51,929 nt of DNA, from positions 1 through 51,929 of the forward strand of contig JAJRVW010000181.1 in assembly GCA_024277115.1 (NCBI GenBank), read 5' to 3'. Position 1 is the stretch's first letter. Every line of letters begins with the position of its first letter. Below, piece by piece: positions 30,639 to 38,528 of the stretch. The notes under the pieces are model-generated. The model searched no databases and was not told the origin of the DNA. It saw only the letters and a program-made list of their open reading frames with translations. The position numbers were made by a program, and so were the translations under genes. The stretch is from Calditrichota bacterium (GTDB lineage: Bacteria; Calditrichota; Calditrichia; Calditrichales; J004).

Positions 30639-30875
30639 CTAAGCTTTGTTTACCAAGAAGAAAGCAATTACAATACCGAAAAGCGCTACACCCTCAATCA
30701 TCGCCGCAGCAATAATCATTGTGATACGTATGGCATTTCCTGCTTCCGGCTGACGCGCTGTACCGTCCATTGCCGAAGCGGCCAACCTGCCAATACCCAT
30801 ACCGGCGCCGATAGTTGTTAAACCTGCACCAAGGCCAGCTGCTAAATATGCTAATGCTAATGACCATTCACCCAT
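30639..30875 (-). CDS. atpE: F0 ATP synthase subunit c
   Basis: 78 aa, two helices with the polar loop ARQPEA. Helix 1 is Gly-rich (GLGAGLTTIGAGMGIG). The ion-binding Glu is in helix 2 (AAAMIEGVALFGI, about residue 60). The Gln in helix 1 and Ser/Thr after the Glu that mark sodium-type rings are absent, so a proton-type ring is expected. The start has an AGGAGGATTTTAG context. Confidence 0.96.
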   Translation of the reverse strand: MGEWSLALAYLAAGLGAGLTTIGAGMGIGRLAASAMDGTARQPEAGNAIRITMIIAAAMIEGVALFGIVIAFFLVNKA

Positions 30876-30967
30876 CTCTAAAATCCTCCTGAAATATTTA
30901 TTTAAGTCTACTTAATTCACAATTATTAGTTATTTTTTTGTCTTACAAATTTTAATTATAATAAAAC

Positions 30968-31831
30968 TTAGTGATCCGGATTTACACTCATCCCGATAAA
31001 CAAGGCTGATAGAAGCGTGAAAATATATGCCTGAATTGTTGCCACTAATAGTTCGAGAAAGAAAACAAACAATCCGAAGCCAATGGAAATCGGTGAAGCA
31101 AAATATGTCTTAAAAACCACTACCAAACCAATCAAGGCAAACAAAACGATGTGTCCTGCTGTCATATTCGCAAACAAACGGATCATCAAGGCCACATGCT
31201 TGGCAATAAGGCCAACAACCTCAACCACAAACATCAAGGGCCATAAGTATACAGGAACACCATGTGGTACCAACCCTTTATAATACCCAATTAGGCCGTT
31301 CTCTTTTATTCCAAAGATTTGAGTTGATAAAAAAGTTATAATCGCCAACGAGGCCGTAACACTAATATTTGCCGTTGAGGTTGAGAACAAGGGAACTAAA
31401 CCCATCAGGTTGGCAACCCAGACAAACATAAAAAAGGTAACCAGCAATGGTGTAAACTTTTTGCCTTGCTTTTCGCCCATATTACTAATGGCAATCTCAT
31501 CCCGTACAAAAACCACAATCATTTCTAAAAACATACCAAAACCTGATTGCACTTTTTTATTTTTCTTGACTGTACGGAACATAAAAAACAAAATAATCGC
31601 GGCAATCCACAACATTACAACATGGTTGGTAATGGAAAGATCGATTGAATAACCACCGATTTGAATGGGCTCGAACTGGGGAAGATGAATATGAATACCG
31701 AAAGGCAGGTGCCACTCATCACTATTGGAGATATGCCCGATAATCCACTGGCCAATATTTTCCGGCTCGGCCGCTGCGGGGGCTGCTGCAAGTGAATCTG
31801 AAACGGCAGCGTGCGTTGTAACTTCTGTCAT
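30968..31831 (-). CDS. atpB: F0 ATP synthase subunit a
   Basis: 287 aa. The essential Arg is in MIRLFANMTAGHIVLFALIG (about 216). Multiple membrane helices lie over about 75-280, ending VATIQAYIFTLLSALFIGMS, the conserved last helix. An Ala/Glu-rich N-terminal extension of roughly 60 residues precedes the first helix, as seen in Chlorobi/Bacteroidota-type AtpB. It forms the proton half-channels with the c-ring. The start is 2 nt after the upstream AtpI-like stop. Confidence 0.96.
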   Translation of the reverse strand: MTEVTTHAAVSDSLAAAPAAAEPENIGQWIIGHISNSDEWHLPFGIHIHLPQFEPIQIGGYSIDLSITNHVVMLWIAAIILFFMFRTVKKNKKVQSGFGMFLEMIVVFVRDEIAISNMGEKQGKKFTPLLVTFFMFVWVANLMGLVPLFSTSTANISVTASLAIITFLSTQIFGIKENGLIGYYKGLVPHGVPVYLWPLMFVVEVVGLIAKHVALMIRLFANMTAGHIVLFALIGLVVVFKTYFASPISIGFGLFVFFLELLVATIQAYIFTLLSALFIGMSVNPDH

Positions 31832-31833
31832 TT

Positions 31834-32283
31834 TTAAAATTTACCTGACTGTTTGTAAGTATGTAAAATATAAATCTCAATCACTTGAAATAGAAAATAT
31901 AATATAAAGAAGGCAACTGTAAAAACAAAATGATTTACAGGCATTTTTAATATTATTGTGAAAAAAATAGCTAACAATAAAAACAATCGAATCAGTACGG
32001 AGCTATTAAACCCCTTTACGAACACATAACCCGGTTTCTTTAATAATTTTTTAATAAAAAAAAGGGTGATTGACACATTAAGCGGGCAAATTACCCCGGC
32101 ATAAATCAATGCAAGTAGTCCTTCGTTTTGTATCTGCCCCGTTACTAAAAGCGCAACGACTGTAGCAGAATAAAAGAACAAAACGGATAAAATATATTTA
32201 AATGATTTTTTTAGATCAATCAGGGTCCTTCTCCATATTTGAAATAACGATATAAAGTTTATAAAACCCCAAAGCAAACCCAA
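31834..32283 (-). CDS. AtpI-like small membrane protein of the ATP synthase operon; start uncertain
   Basis: Up to 149 aa. About four hydrophobic helices: YILSVLFFYSATVVALLV, LLALIYAGVICPLNVSI, VLIRLFLLLAIFFTIIL and VFTVAFFILYFLFQVIEIYI. Size, topology and place between atpZ and atpB fit the AtpI/assembly-factor class that helps build the c-ring, but the sequence itself is poorly conserved. The longest frame starts at TTG 32283 and overlaps atpZ by 68 nt. A more natural start lies near 32222, where AGAAGGA precedes CTG/ATT codons next to the atpZ TGA; no ATG is available there. The stop is firm, the start is not. Confidence 0.65.
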   Translation of the reverse strand: MGLLWGFINFISLFQIWRRTLIDLKKSFKYILSVLFFYSATVVALLVTGQIQNEGLLALIYAGVICPLNVSITLFFIKKLLKKPGYVFVKGFNSSVLIRLFLLLAIFFTIILKMPVNHFVFTVAFFILYFLFQVIEIYILHTYKQSGKF

Positions 32284-32467
32284 TAAATAAGCCTATTAAA
32301 AGGAACAAGAAATCAAAACCATAAGCCTGGTCCAACCTGTAACCGATATACCCAAATATGATCATCGCACTCATAAAAAAATAAGAGATGCTTAAATATG
32401 GCCCTGCTGTGGAAAATGCAGAACGTACTTCTTCTTGATCGTCATTGTTCTTTTTTGAGGCAAACAC
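32216..32467 (-). CDS. atpZ: AtpZ/AtpI-type accessory subunit of ATP synthase
   Basis: 83 aa. Two membrane helices (ISYFFMSAMIIFGYIGYRLD, about 28-47, and FLFLLIGLFIGFALGFYKLY, about 53-72) with the G-x-x-x-D turn between them are the AtpZ pattern. AtpZ-type proteins sit at the head of many ATP synthase operons, with proposed roles in c-ring assembly or Mg/Ca uptake. It begins 8 nt after the bactofilin stop. Confidence 0.85.
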   Translation of the reverse strand: MFASKKNNDDQEEVRSAFSTAGPYLSISYFFMSAMIIFGYIGYRLDQAYGFDFLFLLIGLFIGFALGFYKLYIVISNMEKDPD

Positions 32468-32475
32468 TTAACGTT

Positions 32476-32871
32476 CTAACTATCTTTTTCTGTTTTTGAG
32501 GAGGGGGCTGTTGCAACGGGCGCCGATGTAACACCCATTGAAGAGGTCCCGTCGAAAAGCGCGCCTTCATCAATAATAAGTTTCTTCGCCTTAAGTTCAC
32601 CAATTAAGCTGGACTTAGCCTCTAAAACAATTTTTTCACTGACGATAACTTTGCCCTTTATCTTGCCTCCAATAACTGCATTTACAGCCTCTACATCTCC
32701 TTCAATACGTCCATTCTCACTTAAAGTGACTGTATTCTTACAGATTAGTTTGCCAATTATTGTGCCGGCAACATGAATACTGCTTTCAGTTCTAATATTG
32801 CCTTCGATTTGGGTCCCTTTGCCGATAAAGTTTAACTCGGTGGATGAACCTGAATTCCCTTTTAATGCCAC
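32476..32871 (-). CDS. Bactofilin (polymer-forming cytoskeletal protein)
   Basis: 131 aa. The core is a right-handed beta-helix, visible as short repeating units of about 18 residues: GTQIEGNIRTESSIHVAG, GRIEGDVEAVNAVIGG, SSLIGELKAKKLIIDEG. Short disordered tails flank it. Bactofilins form filaments without nucleotide and often work with an M23 peptidase encoded next door, as here (13 nt upstream), in cell-shape or wall-patterning roles. Confidence 0.92.
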   Translation of the reverse strand: MALKGNSGSSTELNFIGKGTQIEGNIRTESSIHVAGTIIGKLICKNTVTLSENGRIEGDVEAVNAVIGGKIKGKVIVSEKIVLEAKSSLIGELKAKKLIIDEGALFDGTSSMGVTSAPVATAPSSKTEKDS

Positions 32872-32884
32872 TTTATAAATCCTT

Positions 32885-33694
32885 TCAATTTTTATTACTT
32901 TTTGATGTACTTACATATAAAAGGGGATCGATGGGCTGGTCATTCTTCCATATCTCAAAATGGAGATGTGCCCCGCTACTAATTTCCCCAGTATCGCCCA
33001 CCAAGGCAATCACTTGTCCTTTATTAACTTTTTCGAGGACTGAGACTAAATTGCGTTGGTTATGTTTATACAAAGAAATATATCCATACTTGTGTTTTAT
33101 TATTAAAATATAGCCCGATTTCAATGTCCATCCTGCAAAGATTACAGTGCCATCGGCAGTAGCTTTTATTGGTGAGCCCTTGGACGCCGCAATATCAATT
33201 CCATAATGCGGGTCAATCAACAGGTCGTCAACAATATAGCCCCGTGTTTTAAATCCATCCACCGGCAATAATGAGGGAATAGAATTGAAAATCGTCCTGC
33301 GCTTTTCCGGTTTCAGGTTATCAAAATCAAGCGGCTTATTTTGGGCTGTATCAGTTTCAGATATTTTTTCGATCTGAACATACCCGGTAAGCGTATTCCG
33401 GATTTTGTCGTTCATTTTGCGCATCTGGGATAAATCGTCTTTCATCCCTTCCATACTTTTTAAACTTGTACGCAGTTCAAAATTCTCTTCCTTCAGGCGC
33501 ATATAGTCAAGTGAAACCGCTGCTACGCTCCAATAGGTAGAAGCACCGGCAATAATGAGGACGAGAATAAGAAAGGCCACAAAAATTATCATGCGTACGG
33601 TTAACGCACTTAGGGTAAAATTCTTAGGTTTGTCCTTGCTATCCGGTACAATAAGAAATGAATAAAATTTAACTTTTCGTTTTTTGTGTGCCAT
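32885..33694 (-). CDS. M23-family peptidase with N-terminal membrane anchor
   Basis: 269 aa. A basic cytoplasmic N-terminus precedes one TM helix (MIIFVAFLILVLIIAGAS, about 35-52) and a short coiled coil (about 60-100). The LytM/M23 domain (about 155-260) has zinc ligands in HYGIDIA (H-x-x-x-D) and GAHLHFEIW (H-x-H). All catalytic ligands are present, so it should be an active endopeptidase on peptidoglycan cross-links. Encoded directly before bactofilin, a pairing known from several phyla. Confidence 0.92.
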   Translation of the reverse strand: MAHKKRKVKFYSFLIVPDSKDKPKNFTLSALTVRMIIFVAFLILVLIIAGASTYWSVAAVSLDYMRLKEENFELRTSLKSMEGMKDDLSQMRKMNDKIRNTLTGYVQIEKISETDTAQNKPLDFDNLKPEKRRTIFNSIPSLLPVDGFKTRGYIVDDLLIDPHYGIDIAASKGSPIKATADGTVIFAGWTLKSGYILIIKHKYGYISLYKHNQRNLVSVLEKVNKGQVIALVGDTGEISSGAHLHFEIWKNDQPIDPLLYVSTSKSNKN

Positions 33695-33753
33695 GCTGTT
33701 TTAACTAAAATACTTTTATAATTTTTAGAATCAGCCCTAACAGGCCAAATAAT

Positions 33754-34626
33754 CTATTTCTCTATCTGGTCAAACAATTCAACAAGGCGGCTCAGATCCT
33801 CAGGAGAATAAAAATCTACTTCTATGGTGCCCCCTTCTTTTTTAGGACGGATCAAAACTTTTGTACCCAAAACATCCCGCAAGTTGTCTTCCACCTTTTG
33901 CACAAAAACCGAGCGGCGCTGCACTTCTTTCTTTTTGGGTCTGGCCTTCGATTTTTCCTGCTCCTCTTTTATCAGGCTCTCAACTTTGCGGACAGAAAGT
34001 CCATCACTTAAAATTTGTTTCCAGATATTCTTTTGTTTCTTATCATTGGATATGGCAAGCAGACTACGGGCATGCCCCATACTTATTTCATTTTTTCGGA
34101 CACTGGCCTGAATATGGGTTGGTAATTTTAAAAGCCGGATAATATTTGTAATAGTGCTGCGTTCTTTGCCAATTTTTTTAGCTACCTCATCCTGTGTAAG
34201 CTTGCATTCTTCAATCAACCGCTGATAAGCTTGCGCCTGCTCGATAGGGTTTAAGCGCTCGCGTTGCACATTTTCAATAATCGCCAGTTCCAGCATCTCT
34301 TCTTTAGATTCGATCTGCCGGATGTAACACGGTACACGGTCCAGGCCAATTTCTGTAACAGCACGCAAACGCCGCTCACCGGATATAAGTTCAAAATGAT
34401 CATCAACCCGCCGGACTGTGATGGGCTGGATTACCCCATTCTCCTCGATAGATGATTTCAATTCCTGCAACGCAACGGGGTCAAACTCCAACCGTGGCTG
34501 GTATGGATTGGGGCGGATTAGCATTACTTCAATTTCATTTAGCGTAGCATCTTCGCTCATCGGCGCAGATTTCGTATCCGGGATTAAGGCGTTTAGCCCA
34601 CGGCCAAGTCTATTTGTTTTTTTCAC
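33754..34626 (-). CDS. parB: Chromosome-partitioning protein ParB (Spo0J)
   Basis: About 290 aa from GTG 34626, which has AGAGGAAG upstream; a TTG at 34644 gives a longer form. Domains in order: N-terminal [10 protein letters not shown] (ParA-contact motif), CTPase/ParB core with LRPNPYQPR-type segment and SGERRLRA (GERRxRA box, CTP binding), HTH with [18 protein letters not shown], and a C-terminal dimerisation part. It loads on parS and spreads. The start overlaps the 3' end of parA, the usual coupling. No parS-like TGTTTCACGTGAAACA palindrome was spotted in this window. Confidence 0.95.
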   Translation of the reverse strand: MKKTNRLGRGLNALIPDTKSAPMSEDATLNEIEVMLIRPNPYQPRLEFDPVALQELKSSIEENGVIQPITVRRVDDHFELISGERRLRAVTEIGLDRVPCYIRQIESKEEMLELAIIENVQRERLNPIEQAQAYQRLIEECKLTQDEVAKKIGKERSTITNIIRLLKLPTHIQASVRKNEISMGHARSLLAISNDKKQKNIWKQILSDGLSVRKVESLIKEEQEKSKARPKKKEVQRRSVFVQKVEDNLRDVLGTKVLIRPKKEGGTIEVDFYSPEDLSRLVELFDQIEK

Positions 34627-35377
34627 CAAGGACTTCCTCTGCAAGGTTCATATAATTCTGGCTTCCGATACAAACAGCATCGTACATTATTACAGGCTTT
34701 CCAAAACTTGGCGCTTCGCCCAAACGTACATTTCTGCTGATCTCCGTTTTATATACTTTTTCTTTAAAATAGTCGCGCACTTCCGCAGCAACCTGGTTTG
34801 ATAAGTTGAGGCGGTTGTCGTACATGGTTAATGCCACACCTTCAATCTGAAGTGATTTATTCAGGTTCTTTTGCACAAGATGGATCGTATTCAACAACTG
34901 CGAGAGCCCTTCCAAAGCATAATATTCGCACTGGATCGGTATCAAAACCGAATCGGCGGCCGTTAGGGCATTCAAGGTCAACAAACTTAAAGATGGCGGG
35001 CAATCGATAAAAATATAGTCATACTTCTCTTTAAGCTCGCCCAGGGCATGCTTTAATTTATACTCCCTCGCCGATTTAGAAACAAGCTCGACCTCAGCAC
35101 CAACCAGGCGAATATGTGAAGGAATAAGATCAAGATTTGGGACGGCTGTTTTTATAACTGCCTCCGTCGCATCCACATCCCCAACTAGTATCTCATAAGA
35201 CGTGTTTTCATTGTCCTCGGGCTTTACACCCACACCACTGGTTGCATTGGCCTGCGGATCCATATCGATCAATAAAGTTGATCGCTCCGCAATTGCAATA
35301 CAGCTTGCCAAATTTATGGCCGTGGTCGTTTTGCCCACACCGCCCTTTTGATTTGTTATAGCAATAATTTTGCCCAT
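34610..35377 (-). CDS. parA: Chromosome-partitioning ATPase ParA (Soj)
   Basis: 255 aa. Deviant Walker [11 protein letters not shown] (about 10-19), Walker A' [11 protein letters not shown] (about 39-49), Walker [18 protein letters not shown] (about 114-130). This is the short ParA/Soj form without an N-terminal HTH, typical of chromosomal parAB. With ParB it positions origins. The parAB genes stand at the head of the long co-directional run through M23, bactofilin and ATP synthase; parAB are often close to the replication origin. Confidence 0.96.
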   Translation of the reverse strand: MGKIIAITNQKGGVGKTTTAINLASCIAIAERSTLLIDMDPQANATSGVGVKPEDNENTSYEILVGDVDATEAVIKTAVPNLDLIPSHIRLVGAEVELVSKSAREYKLKHALGELKEKYDYIFIDCPPSLSLLTLNALTAADSVLIPIQCEYYALEGLSQLLNTIHLVQKNLNKSLQIEGVALTMYDNRLNLSNQVAAEVRDYFKEKVYKTEISRNVRLGEAPSFGKPVIMYDAVCIGSQNYMNLAEEVLGEKNK

Positions 35378-35650
35378 ATTATCCCGGTTTTTATTTAAAC
35401 TTAATTAATTAAAACATACCGACTATTAAAATTTGGGCCAGATCAGCAGCCCGGATACGATCTATCTATCCTAAAAAATGGAGACGGGTAATTTAAAAGG
35501 ATGCTTCTTTTAAAGCAAGGTGATTTATTGGAGTATATGGATTGGAAGAGGGAAAGATTGAAAGAATAAGAAATTACACGGTTTGAAAAAATCATGTTAA
35601 AAATGGACGCGTGAGGACGCTCTATCCGTTCTAATCCTTAACTTGTCTTT
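35378..35650 (-). other. Intergenic region upstream of parA, no gene seen
   Basis: 273 nt, AT-rich, between the TPR gene stop and the parA start. It must hold the parAB promoter. I see no tRNA, hairpin or open frame I would defend, and no parS-like palindrome. Confidence 0.5.
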
Positions 35651-36673
35651 TTACCGGTTCGTTTTTCCCTTTAATCTTTTAGTTTTATCACACCTGCCCA
35701 AAACTTCATTCATTAAACGTCTGACTTCATCGTTCATACTTATCAATTTTTTATTTTCAATAGATTTAAGGCTATCAATGATTTTTAAGGCCTGGCCACA
35801 ACTATCCGCCCGGGCGTACATATCCGCCAAACGGCCAAGGGCAGTCATTTTATGGTTGGGATTGGCATTCGGGTCGCCGGCAATTAAATCCAACAAAGCT
35901 TTATACGATGCAATGGCTTTGGGGAAATTTTTCTCCTTCATATAAACATGCGTGTGGGCCCAGCGCATAAAAATACTTTTGGGATAGGCCGCAACTATTT
36001 CTTCAGCAAATTCTTCCGCCTCATTAAATCGCCCAAAATCCAGCAAAATATAAATAAGCTGATGCATAGCCATATATTTACTGTGCCCATTATACCGGAT
36101 TGTTTTATAAATGTCGTCAATCCCTTCTTCGCGCCGGTCCGGGATAAATGGAATCCAGTCCACTTTGGTGCTAAGCCAATATTTATAGGCGCCCAAGCCA
36201 AGGTATGCATCCCACAAAGTACTGTCCGCCTCGATGGCTTCCTCCAGGTAATCCGCCGCCCTATTGCCATTTTTTACAGCACTGAACCATGCGCCAATCT
36301 GCCCCTGGTAGAAGGCGAGGTAACCATAAGCGCTACCTACATAAAAAAGAGTTCTGGCTTTTTCTTTTTTGGGCAGGATTGTATCTTCCAACTGCGAGGC
36401 GCCCCGGTTTACAACCTGTTGCAAGGCATGTTCAAAAGAATCGTTCTGATCCTTATTTTCAAAATGGGTCATTTGGGAATTGAGTACCGAGGCATAATAA
36501 AAATAGACGGCCAGAGACGAATCGCCCTTTTCCATACGCGCGGTAAGCAGGGATTCGGCCTTGGTAAACTGGGTGTTTATGGTAAGCTCGATACTTTGCT
36601 TAATCCAATCCTGCGCTAATAAAGGAATGGTGAGAAAAAGAAGTGTTACTATTTGGCGAACAAAAAAATTCAA
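35651..36673 (-). CDS. Exported TPR-repeat protein, function unknown
   Basis: 340 aa. Signal peptide (IVTLLFLTIPLLAQ, cleaved near 21). Several helix pairs of TPR type over about 100-310: ARTLFYVGSAYGYLAFYQGQ, AADYLEEAIEADSTLWDAYL and AIASYKALLDLIAGDPNANP. The C-terminus (about 315-340) is strongly basic. A WIPFIPDRREEGIDDI segment in the middle is characteristic, but I cannot tie it to a named family. It stands alone and intact, between parA and the broken small gene. Confidence 0.75.
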   Translation of the reverse strand: MNFFVRQIVTLLFLTIPLLAQDWIKQSIELTINTQFTKAESLLTARMEKGDSSLAVYFYYASVLNSQMTHFENKDQNDSFEHALQQVVNRGASQLEDTILPKKEKARTLFYVGSAYGYLAFYQGQIGAWFSAVKNGNRAADYLEEAIEADSTLWDAYLGLGAYKYWLSTKVDWIPFIPDRREEGIDDIYKTIRYNGHSKYMAMHQLIYILLDFGRFNEAEEFAEEIVAAYPKSIFMRWAHTHVYMKEKNFPKAIASYKALLDLIAGDPNANPNHKMTALGRLADMYARADSCGQALKIIDSLKSIENKKLISMNDEVRRLMNEVLGRCDKTKRLKGKTNR

Positions 36674-36755
36674 AATTTATTTCCGAAATCCAAGTGAATG
36701 GCAAACCTAATACAGGGATGATTTTACTTCAATAATAATAGCGGTTTTATTTTAT

Positions 36756-36996
36756 TTAATTTCCTGCTGTATCAAAAAAAGACGTTCCAGGTTTGAAAAA
36801 CTTGGAACATGTGTTGAAAGAGGAGATCACTTCAAGAACAGCATGTGTTTTATTTTCCTCTACCTTGCCAGAAAACGAGCCTGCCTGAAGGTTGTAAATT
36901 CTTAAAGCACCATATACATTTCAGGTGCTGAGGCTTCTGTTTCTTGTGATAATATATTTGAGAATAACATGATTATTAAAATATAATTTTTTTCAT
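36756..36996 (-). pseudogene. Small exported protein gene broken by two single-base indels
   Basis: A GGAGG box overlapping the PQQ-gene stop precedes ATG 36996, but the frame ends after six codons (MKKIIF). Adding one A to the A7 tract gives a good signal peptide (MKKNYILIIMLFSNILSQ) that runs to ...ASAPEMYMVL and stops at 36902. Adding a second A near 36918 continues it as ENVYGALRIYNLQAGSFSG and onward to a stop at 36756. The span is 241 nt, two short of 81 codons, matching two single-base losses. The last part overlaps a hairpin (36784-36808), so the true 3' end is unsure. Family unknown. Confidence 0.4.
36784..36808 (-). terminator. Hairpin with T-run, related to the repeat at 38380
   Basis: GTTCCAGGTT (36784-36793) pairs with AACTTGGAAC (36799-36808) with one G:T pair. 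On the minus strand it is followed by GTCTTTTTTT. The arm sequence GACRTTCCAGGTT is shared with the larger inverted repeat at 38380-38453. It would terminate the PQQ/small-gene transcript. Confidence 0.55.
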
Positions 36997-37004
36997 TTTG
37001 CCTC

Positions 37005-38283
37005 CTATTTTAGTGCCCACATATACCTGGACTTATATCCAGGAATAAATAGTCTTCCAAAACCTTGGCTAAATGAAAAATCCCAATAAGTATTGTATGG
37101 ACCGGGAGAGACGATTTCATTAATAATAACAGAATCTTGCATAATTATTAATTTTCTATTTTCACGATCTGCGCCAGCTGTTGTAAAAATTATTTGATTG
37201 TTGGAATTGCAGTTTATTGGACTTAAACGACTTAACACATCTTGATATGATGAATAATAATCCCACTTTATATTTCCAAAATAGTCAATGCAATATTAAG
37301 TTACCTTCCCCAAGGTATATATTGCCATTTTGATCAATCGTAAAATTGGAAACACTTAAATCATTCCATTTAAGAACTGTCTTCCATCTTATTTGCCCAC
37401 TCTTATCCAATGAGAATAAGCATGTATTCAAACTATCATCATTTGAAACAACATAGATATTATCTTGTGAATCAACGATAGGGATTCTAGATGCAGTATT
37501 TCCAAAACGCCATTTCTCACTTTGCGTTGTCACATCATAGGCTAAGACGCCCGGCCCATCATTATCTCCTGGTATATAAAGTATTTTTCCATTGGTAGAG
37601 AAACTCATTCCTTCCAGCGATTGTGCCTGAAAGTTCTCATTTTCGGCGCTCCATAATAAGCGGCCATCTTTACTAATAGCAATTAATGCTGAAGGATACA
37701 GGCCAATCATATAAAGGGTGCCTTCTTTGTCAACATTTATTACTGTTTGCAGAACCCGGCTACCCGTTTCTACCTCCCATTTTAGCGTACCATCCGGGTT
37801 TATGGCCAAAAATTTATTTTCATAAGGAAAGCTGGTATAAATAGTCCCATCGGTCGCAATTAATGGCGATGAAGGTTCTCTTTTGTTATAGGCGGGAAAC
37901 TCATAACGCCATTTAAAGGAGCCGTCAAAATTTACCGCCACAAGGCCGGATTTGGGGTTCTCTTTTTCCCAGTACAATATCTCCACAAAATAAAGTGTGG
38001 AGTCTTCCCCAATGGCAACACCGCTAGCCACAAAGAAAGAATCGATCGCCCAATCAACTACAAATTCAACCGGGGCAACCTCATTGCTTCTTCCTGTATT
38101 TTGTGGATCGTGGCGGTACATCGGCCAAGGGCTGTTGGCCAAACTAGGCCAGGGCACGTATTCCTGGTAGCCTGCGGGTTTGGGCTTGGGGCCGGTGCCT
38201 TCTTCGGAGTAGGCTAAGAACAAAATATAAGACAAAAGAAATAAGACAAAGGAAAAAAGGCGAAAGGATATACTTTTCGGCAT
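37005..38283 (-). pseudogene. PQQ-like beta-propeller exported protein, frameshifted near the C-terminus
   Basis: The start ATG 38283 has GGAGG seven bases upstream. A signal peptide (LFSFVLFLLSYILFLAYS) is followed by SPWPMYRHDPQNTGRS, the classical opening of PQQ/outer-membrane-assembly-type propellers. Blade motifs include LVAVNFDGSFKWRYEF, FLAINPDGTLKWEVET, LIAISKDGRLLWSAEN and LFSLDKSGQIRWKTV. The frame ends with ...GEGNLILH at 37285. Removing one A near 37297 restores LYCIDYFGNIKWDYYSS, a perfect next blade, and runs to ...SRYMWALK at 37005. The span is 1279 nt, one more than 426 codons, matching a single insertion. The intact protein would be 425 aa; role unknown. Confidence 0.75.
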
Positions 38284-38379
38284 GAGGATACCTCCAAATA
38301 AAACGGATTATTTATAAACAGTTGGTGACGGGGACTAACATACAAAACCAAAATCGGCAGGCCCAAAAAAAAACGATAC

Positions 38380-38453
38380 AAAAAGACATTCCAGGTTTTG
38401 GAAATCACGCCAATCGGCGGATTAAACTACTGGCTAACCTGGAATGTCTTTTT
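38380..38453 (-). terminator. Large terminator with an 18-bp perfect inverted repeat
   Basis: AAAAAGACATTCCAGGTT (38380-38397) and its exact reverse complement (38436-38453) enclose 38 nt that contain a second small hairpin (CGCC-AATC-GGCG). A/T runs on both sides make it a potential bidirectional terminator after the FG-GAP gene. The arm sequence recurs in the hairpin at 36784. Confidence 0.65.
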
Positions 38454-38480
38454 ATTTTATTCCCAAATTTAACGGAATAT

Positions 38481-38528
38481 TCGAGGTTACTACTTTGCAA
38501 CCCCGAAGACCCTCAGCCCGGATTCGGG
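38481..38528. repeat. Degenerate copy of the two-hairpin intergenic repeat
   Basis: TCGAGGTTACTACTTTGCAA followed by CCCCGAAGACC closely resembles the second hairpin of the repeats at 49117 and 51551 (there TCGAGGTTACTGCGTTGCAA then CCTCGAAGGTC). A small CCCG-GATT-CGGG hairpin follows, directly against the stop of the FG-GAP gene. Confidence 0.6.

Noticed and set aside
30639-30875. Sodium-type ATP synthase
   Set aside because: The c-subunit lacks the Gln in helix 1 and the Ser/Thr after the Glu that mark sodium binding.
33754-35650. parS sites near parAB
   Set aside because: No TGTTTCACGTGAAACA-like 16-bp palindrome seen; short CACGTG matches elsewhere are inside genes and not symmetric.
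35948-36619. Plus-strand open frame of 223 codons antisense to the TPR gene
   Set aside because: The minus-strand frame has a signal peptide and TPR periodicity; the plus-strand peptide is rich in Cys, Pro and Arg without any motif.
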